A stretch of DNA of 11,403 bases, taken from assembly GCA_002351955.1 (NCBI GenBank), contig DEHO01000021.1, positions 23,975-35,377 on the forward strand, read 5' to 3'. A program made the translations under genes and the position numbers. This DNA is from Flavobacteriales bacterium UBA2798. Its GTDB lineage: Bacteria > Bacteroidota > Bacteroidia > Flavobacteriales_D > UBA2798. Positions 7,668-11,403 of the stretch are shown here, one piece after another. Each line of letters opens with the position of its first letter. Position 1 is the first letter of the stretch. Below the pieces are notes generated by a model. It had not been told where the DNA came from and made no database searches. It was given only the letters and a program-made list of their open reading frames with translations.

Positions 7668-8098
7668 TAATCTTCGATGAAATTAGAGGAGTATAATGAT
7701 CCAACGCTCTCTTTGATTTTTGCGTGTTTTACAGGGTCACTAAGGTTACTCAGATAATCCATTGCATGTTCAAATTCAACGGTAATTTTTTTTAAATGAT
7801 CATAAATATCATTTAAAACTTCTTCATCATCCTTTAACTCTTGAAACATTGCTGCAAGAGAAGAAAACTGCGCATGATATTTTTCAGCTTTTTTTAAATA
7901 TTTTGCTGCCTCAGCTGGAGATATACTAAACGGAGAGTAAGTGGTGTTCTTTACGGTCTCATAATAGGAATGCAACGAGTCTGCATACCAGTAAATAAGT
8001 TTTTCCCAAAAGGAAAGTTTCCTTTCTTGCTTAAAATTGACATTATAGCTCTCGGCTCTGTCAAAGGTTTCCTCAATATATAATGCTGATGAAGTCAT
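7667..8098 (-). CDS. Probable atypical antitoxin partner of the PemK/MazF toxin
   Basis: A 143-residue, largely helical protein transcribed first in the pair and overlapping the toxin start by one base. It does not look like the usual MazF-type antitoxins: I see no AbrB/SpoVT fold, no ribbon-helix-helix pattern and no Phd or HTH motif. It contains helical blocks around 28-50 (Trp/Tyr rich: FWEKLIYWYADSLHSYYE), 60-90 (PAEAAKYLKKAEKYHAQFSS) and 91-117, followed by a short tail ending SSNFIED. In MazE-like antitoxins a short C-terminal segment often wraps the toxin; that tail could do so here, but this is inference. The family is not recognised. Position, order (antitoxin first) and overlap are the only evidence for function. 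It could alternatively be an unrelated protein in the same operon. Confidence 0.65.
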   Translation of the reverse strand: MTSSALYIEETFDRAESYNVNFKQERKLSFWEKLIYWYADSLHSYYETVKNTTYSPFSISPAEAAKYLKKAEKYHAQFSSLAAMFQELKDDEEVLNDIYDHLKKITVEFEHAMDYLSNLSDPVKHAKIKESVGSLYSSNFIED

Positions 8099-8112
8099 AA
8101 ATTTTTACCCCT

Positions 8113-8120
8113 CAAAGGTA
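8113..8120 (-). promoter_or_regulatory. Bacteroidota-type -7 element for the toxin-antitoxin pair
   Basis: On the minus strand this reads TACCTTTG, an exact TAnnTTTG match, 14 bases before the ATG of the first gene at 8098. A TGTTTTC about 19 bases further upstream is only a weak -33 candidate. No clear operator palindrome overlaps it. Confidence 0.55.
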
Positions 8121-8233
8121 CACTTTTTATACGAAGAAAACAGGCTGATGTTTCAGAACTTAAACCACTGGTATTCAGATTGGTATATTTAGAGAAGTTT
8201 CTTAAAAATATATTGGATTTATTACGGGAATAT

Positions 8234-8283
8234 TCCGGGACGATACCGTTGCCAATCCGGGGAGAACCGTTGCTATATCGGGG
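8234..8283. repeat. Short imperfect repeat of about 21 bp
   Basis: ACCGTTGC...CGGGG occurs at 8245-8262 and again at 8266-8283, 14 of 18 positions identical and 21 bases apart, with a related TCCGGG ahead of the first copy. A palindrome GGAATATTCC lies just before, at 8227-8236. The block sits right after the stop of the minus-strand gene at 8287-8598 and upstream of the toxin-antitoxin promoter. Its role is unknown. The rest of 8121-8286 shows nothing else. Confidence 0.5.
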
Positions 8284-8286
8284 GAA

Positions 8287-8598
8287 TCAATTCCACTTAT
8301 ATTCCGTTGAGGCATTTTGTAAACTCACAATAATATTGATGGTGGCCAAGGCCATATCCTGACGGGCAAATGCCCGCTTAGGTAACCTTTCCGGATGCAC
8401 CTTATGGTATAGCATCAATAATCTTTGAAAGGTGGTAGTCATCTTCGGATCAAGTTTGAGGTACAGGTGAATGGCCAGTTTTGCCGGATCATTGCTGCGC
8501 GGAAAATCGTCATCGATTTTACACATCGAAATAAATTTATTGGTGTAAGCATCTTCCTGAACCGGCATCGAGCAGATGAAATTATAAAACGTTTCCAT
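8287..8598 (-). CDS. Small protein resembling the YozE SAM-like fold
   Basis: A 103-residue protein with a good promoter 12 bases before its ATG. The spacing of key residues recalls the YozE_SAM_like family of Bacillus: FYNFI at 4-8, then IDDDFPRSNDPAKLAIHLYLKL at about 28-49, then TTFQRLLMLYH at 55-65. In YozE the same skeleton reads FYxxL...D-x-SFP-x-S-x-D...YLxL...F...W..Y. That family is a small helical fold of unknown function, possibly nucleic-acid or protein binding. The last 30 residues (PERLPKRAFARQDMALATINIIVS...) continue as helix beyond the usual family length. It is alone in its transcription unit, although the downstream toxin-antitoxin pair lies on the same strand. Family match is by eye and moderate; function unknown. 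Confidence 0.6.
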   Translation of the reverse strand: METFYNFICSMPVQEDAYTNKFISMCKIDDDFPRSNDPAKLAIHLYLKLDPKMTTTFQRLLMLYHKVHPERLPKRAFARQDMALATINIIVSLQNASTEYKWN

Positions 8599-8610
8599 AG
8601 TTTCTTTTTA

Positions 8611-8618
8611 CAAAAATA
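8611..8618 (-). promoter_or_regulatory. Bacteroidota-type -7 element for the YozE-like gene
   Basis: On the minus strand this reads TATTTTTG, an exact TAnnTTTG match, 12 bases before the ATG at 8598. A TTTCG about 19 bases upstream is a partial -33 match. Confidence 0.5.
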
Positions 8619-8643
8619 TGGATTTCAGTAACAGCGAAATAAA

Positions 8644-8666
8644 TTTCCCCACAGGCTGCGGGGAAA
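8644..8666. other. Strong short hairpin, role unclear
   Basis: TTTCCCCACAGGCTGCGGGGAAA can fold with a three-base loop. On the minus strand it forms a 7-bp stem with one G-U pair, extended by three A-T pairs. It lies just after the stop of the minus-strand cysteine-rich frame (8673). The T-tail is interrupted (AAATTTATTT), so it is only a possible terminator. Confidence 0.45.
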
Positions 8667-8672
8667 ATCATC

Positions 8673-8915
8673 TTAAATCCAGCGAAAACCCTGATTAGCC
8701 ATTTCAGGACGGAATAAAATCCGCATAAACCCTTCCACGGTTCGCGCATGAATTTTCAGCCGTTTGCATTTATCAGCACCACGAAAACACTTTTTTTCAC
8801 CACGATTACATTTTTTGCTTTCATGATTACAGAAATCTGCACCATGATTACAATTTTCTGCACCACGATTACACTTTTTTGCACCATGAATGCAGCATGG
8901 GGTGAACGATAGGTT
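8673..8915 (-). other. Cysteine-rich open frame across the 21-bp repeats, no start codon
   Basis: On the minus strand one frame is open from 8915 to a TAA at 8673-8675, 80 codons. It reads the repeat array as heptads of the form (N/F)(H/R)GAxxC: CNRGAENC, CNHGADFC, CNHESKKC, CNRGEKKC, CFRGADKC. It continues past the array as KRLKIHARTVEGFM and RILFRPEMANQGFRWI before stopping. The non-repeat tail looks like real protein. However, no ATG, GTG or TTG begins the frame before the repeats, an in-frame TGA lies at 8916-8918, and the opposite strand is also open there. It is therefore either a truncated or decayed gene, a gene with an unusual start, or a by-product of a repeat length divisible by three. 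Confidence 0.25.
8777..8902. repeat. Six tandem 21-bp repeats (iteron-like)
   Basis: Six units begin at 8777, 8798, 8819, 8840, 8861 and 8882, exactly 21 bases apart. The core is CACCACGATTACA with C/T at the sixth base, followed by a T-rich stretch. Units 2, 4 and 5 are nearly identical; units 1, 3 and 6 are diverged. Twenty-one bases is two helical turns, so a bound protein would face one side of the DNA, as with plasmid iterons. The array is about 450 bases upstream of a primase-like/ATPase operon. No spacers separate the units, so this is not CRISPR. Use as a replication origin or ParB-like binding array is inference. Confidence 0.9.
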
Positions 8916-8918
8916 TCA

Positions 8919-8981
8919 GCTACCCATAGCTACATTGTTATTACCCGAAGCGACAAAACTATTACCCAAAGCTACCATTAG
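8919..8981. repeat. Three tandem 21-bp repeats of a second type
   Basis: Units at 8919, 8940 and 8961 share TACCC(A/G)(A/T)AGC(T/G)AC at exactly 21-base spacing, with an additional AGCTAC at 8980. The sequence differs from the first array, but the period is the same. The frame read from the minus strand gives MVALGNSFVASGNNNVAMGS and stops at once. The block extends the repeat-rich, mostly non-coding region between 8599 and 9224. Confidence 0.75.
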
Positions 8982-9006
8982 CTACATCAACCGAACAGCG
9001 TCTCAA

Positions 9007-9090
9007 ACCCCTGCATGAATATTTGCAGCGATGGTTTTAAGAAGTAAAAAAGAAAAAGCAGTTGTACCCATTTATGCGCGATGCAGGGGT
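9007..9090. repeat. 10-bp perfect inverted repeat
   Basis: ACCCCTGCAT at 9007-9016 is the exact reverse complement of ATGCAGGGGT at 9081-9090, with 64 bases between. A smaller hairpin, CTGCA/TGCAG, lies within the left half (9011-9028). No ORF of note lies between the arms. It could be a protein-binding pair, a recombination site or a large cruciform; the sequence alone does not decide. Confidence 0.6.
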
Positions 9091-9104
9091 AGTCCTGTAT
9101 AAAT

Positions 9105-9202
9105 AAACGTATGCACTTCTTTTTTCAAACGTGCAAATCTGTTTGGCGAAATACCAGGTGTATGCAATCATCTTTTTAAACGTGCAAGTTTATTTGAATA
9201 AA
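9105..9202. repeat. Two copies of a ~50-bp direct repeat with AAACGTGCAA motif
   Basis: GTATGCA is found at 9109 and 9160, and AAACGTGCAA at 9127-9136 and 9178-9187, both pairs 51 bases apart. T-tracts lie between the motifs, and TTTG followed by AATA lies after them. AAACGTATGCA at 9105 is a further related motif 22 bases before the first AAACGTGCAA. The block ends just before the primase-like operon and is AT-rich towards 9205. It could hold operator or origin sites. Confidence 0.7.
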
Positions 9203-9224
9203 TAGTTTGTTATTCTCATGTTAT

Positions 9225-9365
9225 GTGTTACAAGCGGACTTGCGTGTTCTAAAATGTGATGCCAAGTTTGTCCATAATGAATACCGCGAAAACTTCGGTC
9301 AGTTTGAGGGAACTGATCAGGGTGAAACGGAAAACAAAATGAACAACTATGGAAAAGCAACTTAA
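9225..9365 (+). CDS. Possible tiny protein at the head of the primase-like operon
   Basis: A frame open from 9198 to the TAA at 9363-9365 can start at GTG 9225 and give 46 residues (MLQADLRVLKCDAKFVHNEY, then RENFGQFEGTDQGETENK and MNNYGKAT). The composition is hydrophilic and protein-like, without the oddities of random frames. It overlaps the start of the next gene by 17 bases. No ATG is available except a late one, and the ribosome binding site is unclear. It could be a real leader gene, the 3' remnant of a longer gene, or chance. The product is not recognised. Confidence 0.3.
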   Translation: MLQADLRVLKCDAKFVHNEYRENFGQFEGTDQGETENKMNNYGKAT

Positions 9366-9591
9366 AACACACCCAATGGAAATTCCAAAAGAAATCATCG
9401 CTTGGTTTTTCACGGAAGCAGAAAAACACCTGCTGGAAGTTTACCTCGTAAAAGTCGTAGGTATGGATATCCTTTTGGTGGATGTAGTCTATGAACCCAA
9501 ACAGCGCATGGAAATGATGCGGTTAATAGAAAGGGTTGACGATTATAATCACGCGGAAGAAGAACGCAGAAATCAGGAGGAGGAATCATGA
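9349..9591 (+). CDS. Small acidic-tailed hypothetical protein
   Basis: An 80-residue protein of unknown family. Residues 9-32 look helical (PMEIPKEIIAWFFTEAEK...), 33-48 form hydrophobic strands (YLVKVVGMDILLVDVV), and the last 20 residues are highly charged (DDYNHAEEERRNQEEES). No signal peptide or true membrane span is seen. The stop overlaps the next start by four bases (ATGA), so the gene belongs to the same operon as the primase-like and ATPase genes. Its final codons also supply an AGGAGG at 9575-9580 that can serve as the ribosome binding site of the next gene. A small accessory or regulatory role in replication is guessed from context only. Confidence 0.65.
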   Translation: MEKQLKTHPMEIPKEIIAWFFTEAEKHLLEVYLVKVVGMDILLVDVVYEPKQRMEMMRLIERVDDYNHAEEERRNQEEES

Positions 9592-10259
9592 TGATAGAAA
9601 TGCAAAAACAAAAACTTCACGCGGAAATTTGCGAAAGGATTTATCAAACGCTTTACAATGGAATCAGGAACGTAAAATCCGAAGAGCCGAGAACTTGGCT
9701 GAAAGAAAGAGGGCTTTCTTGCGAAGTAACCGGTGCAGGATTCAGTTCGGGACAAATAACCCATCGTAAAACGAAGGAGTATCTCAAAGAAGTTGAAAGC
9801 GTAGGTTTCATCAGGGCGAACAATATCGTTTGCAAAAATGGCGACACGGGTTACTTAACCTTTGCGCGATTCGGAGTTGTTTTTCCATTGAGGGATGGAA
9901 AAGGCCGAGTCGTCAATTTTTACGGAATCCGTTTTAAGCTGGAAAAGGAAGAACATTCCTTTATGAACGATCAGGGAATATATCCTGCCTTCCCGCATGA
10001 AATGACCACTCAGTTATTCATTACTACATCGATTATGGATGCTGCATCCATGATAGAAGCAAAAGTGCTGGACAACCGTGATGCCGTGATTTGTATTCCT
10101 GATGGAAAAATACTTCCACAGCATGAAGAAGCAATCAAACGGTTAACACAACTGAACTCCATTGTATGGATTGAATCACCAAAAATCAATGCAACACAAG
10201 GGTTACAGGGGAGAATTATGCCCAAGCGCTATGTAACAAAAACAAAGAAGAAACCATGA
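9588..10259 (+). CDS. Primase-like protein with degenerate Toprim region
   Basis: A 223-residue protein whose motif order follows the core of DnaG-type primases. RTWLKERGLS (35-44) and GFSSGQI (51-57) resemble the segment after the zinc finger. FGVVFPLRDGKGRVVNFYGI (95-114) matches the DnaG stretch that reads FPIxDxxGxVxGFGGR. LFITTSIMDAASMIEA (143-158) sits where Toprim has hhhhEGxxDAxSL, and AVICIPDG follows. The catalytic Glu of the Toprim EG motif is replaced by Thr/Ser, and the later DxD is not recognisable (SIVWIESPK, 191-199), so metal-dependent catalysis is doubtful. There is no N-terminal CHC2 zinc finger. The tail is lysine-rich (KTKKKP). It overlaps both neighbours by four bases; the start at 9588 follows a strong AGGAGG. 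Most likely a replication accessory protein of a mobile element acting with the following ATPase. A truncated or repurposed primase is the alternative. Confidence 0.75.
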   Translation: MMIEMQKQKLHAEICERIYQTLYNGIRNVKSEEPRTWLKERGLSCEVTGAGFSSGQITHRKTKEYLKEVESVGFIRANNIVCKNGDTGYLTFARFGVVFPLRDGKGRVVNFYGIRFKLEKEEHSFMNDQGIYPAFPHEMTTQLFITTSIMDAASMIEAKVLDNRDAVICIPDGKILPQHEEAIKRLTQLNSIVWIESPKINATQGLQGRIMPKRYVTKTKKKP

Positions 10260-11403
10260 ACGAATCAATCAACCAACTCCGAAAGATAGCGCGGAATATT
10301 CCCGTGCGTAAGGTGACGTTACCCGATAAGGAAAACCTGAATCACGTATTTCTGCGTGAAGGAAGTATCGGTATTCAGAAGGTATTGGATTCAGCAAGCG
10401 AAGTGACAGAAGAACTGGTAGAAGTAGAATCTACACCGATTCCATTTACACCTAAGGAACCATTACCGGAAGAAAACGTGGTGTTGCTGGATAAAAAACC
10501 GGAAGTAAATCACTCATTGGTAGAAGATGACTTTGCAAAAGGAGAACGGCAATTCACCGAGCGAATTAAAAAACGTAATCCTGAAGAAGACGAAGTCTTT
10601 GATCCGGAAAATCCAAAACTGGAAATCATCCACGAGCATAAACAGGTCATGCGTACACCAATGAACTATTATTATGTTCTCGGAACGGTGGTTCAGGATA
10701 TGGGCAGTATGCGCATCACACTTATGGTGGAGGAACTCGCAACCGGAAGAAGGGAAAGAACCAAGATTGATTTGTATGAAAGGGATCAGGTGGTTTTATA
10801 CGCACAGCAAATTGGAGAATTATTCTCTCAGGATGAGCAACAGATAGAAGCCGATCTTCTTTTGCTCACCGATTTACTGGAAAAACATAGGGAAGAAGAA
10901 CTCGAACAGGCTAAGGCCAGTAACCAAAACAAGCGGCATCAATCCGTTTTAACAGCAGAAAAGCAAAATGCTTGTGTACAATTTCTAAGTGGTAAAAACC
11001 TGATGAAAGGAATTGATGAACTCATTGAACAAGCCGGAGTGGTAGGAGAAGAAAGTACCCGAAGGCTTTTGTTTGTGATCGCATCCACCTATAAAATGAA
11101 TACACCGCTTCACGCTTTGGTTCAAGGAACTTCAGGTTCAGGAAAGAGCCATTTGATTAATTCCATCGGGCAATGCTTCCCACCTGAAGATGTGATAAGC
11201 ATGACCCGTGTAACTTCAAAATCCTTTTATCACTATACCAAGGATGAATTGGTGGATAAATTATTGCTGATTCAGGATTACGATGGACTCGATGAAGAAG
11301 CGCAATTCGCATTTCGAGAATTGCAAAGCGCAGGAAATATTTCATCTTCGACCACTTATAAGGATCGCTACGGGAATTTAATGTCCGCTGTTAAAACGGT
11401 ACG
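10256..11403 (+). CDS. P-loop ATPase, replication-associated, 3' partial
   Basis: The ATG overlaps the upstream stop by four bases, and the frame stays open to the window end: 382 complete codons. Residues 1-120 are acidic and low in structure (STPIPFTPKEPLPEENVV). About 120-210 forms a folded segment (NYYYVLGTVVQDMGSMRITL...), followed by a coiled-coil-like run (LLEKHREEELEQAKASNQNK, 209-228). The ATPase core starts near 260: Walker A GTSGSGKSHL at 291-300 and a Walker B-like strand KLLLIQDYDGLDEE at 335-348, with TRVTSKSFYHYTKDEL between and FRELQSAGNISSSTTYKDR after. The arrangement suits an AAA+-type helicase or primase-helicase of mobile elements. Together with the primase-like gene it resembles a split primase-helicase. 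The C-terminal half is missing, so the exact class cannot be set. Confidence 0.8.
   Translation, partial: MNESINQLRKIARNIPVRKVTLPDKENLNHVFLREGSIGIQKVLDSASEVTEELVEVESTPIPFTPKEPLPEENVVLLDKKPEVNHSLVEDDFAKGERQFTERIKKRNPEEDEVFDPENPKLEIIHEHKQVMRTPMNYYYVLGTVVQDMGSMRITLMVEELATGRRERTKIDLYERDQVVLYAQQIGELFSQDEQQIEADLLLLTDLLEKHREEELEQAKASNQNKRHQSVLTAEKQNACVQFLSGKNLMKGIDELIEQAGVVGEESTRRLLFVIASTYKMNTPLHALVQGTSGSGKSHLINSIGQCFPPEDVISMTRVTSKSFYHYTKDELVDKLLLIQDYDGLDEEAQFAFRELQSAGNISSSTTYKDRYGNLMSAVKTV

Noticed and set aside
8180..8631. Plus-strand ORFs opposite the YozE-like gene
   Set aside because: They are antisense to a better supported gene with a promoter; no domain features.
8777..8902. CRISPR array
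   Set aside because: Units are contiguous 21-mers without unique spacers, internally diverged, and no cas gene is present.
9190..9429. Minus-strand 79-residue ORF over the operon start
   Set aside because: Phe/His/Cys-rich composition typical of an antisense shadow, overlapping the 80-residue plus-strand gene.

Overview
The window looks like Bacteroidota DNA. Three genes are preceded by a match to the Bacteroidota -7 promoter element TAnnTTTG, most starts lack a clear Shine-Dalgarno sequence, and the long first gene ends with the version of the RHS core seen in this phylum (DTRLGRFFNVDPL...NRVIDAIELEG). Only window-internal evidence was used, so family names are judgements from motifs.

Layout. 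(1) 1-3851: the 3' part of a very large RHS/YD-repeat polymorphic toxin gene, cut by the window start, followed at a one-base TAATG overlap by a small acidic gene that is most likely its immunity gene. (2) 3900-4814: a DUF4238-type protein. (3) 4815-5108: a gap with two short open frames that read like one decayed, frameshifted gene. (4) 5109-6035: a ParB-like protein with a lysine-rich tail, closed by a good intrinsic terminator. (5) 6119-7225: a SIR2-like protein with its own promoter, a plausible NAD-depleting defence effector. (6) 7317-8098, minus strand: a PemK/MazF-type toxin and, overlapping by one base, a helical protein that is the likely but atypical antitoxin. (7) 8287-8598, minus strand: a small protein resembling the YozE SAM-like fold. 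(8) 8599-9224: a mostly non-coding, repeat-rich block: six 21-bp units, three units of a different 21-bp repeat, a 10-bp inverted repeat and two copies of a roughly 50-bp repeat. (9) 9225/9349-11403: a tightly overlapping plus-strand operon with one doubtful tiny ORF, an 80-residue protein, a primase-like protein with a degenerate Toprim region, and a P-loop ATPase running off the end.

Interpretation. The right-hand two thirds resemble the replication and maintenance part of an integrated mobile element or plasmid: ParB-like protein, iteron-like repeats and a primase-like/ATPase operon, with defence or addiction cargo (SIR2-like gene, toxin-antitoxin pair) in between. The RHS locus on the left is a competition system. 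The least explained parts are the 21-bp repeat arrays next to the primase-like operon, the cysteine-rich frame that crosses the first array, and the unusual partner of the PemK toxin.
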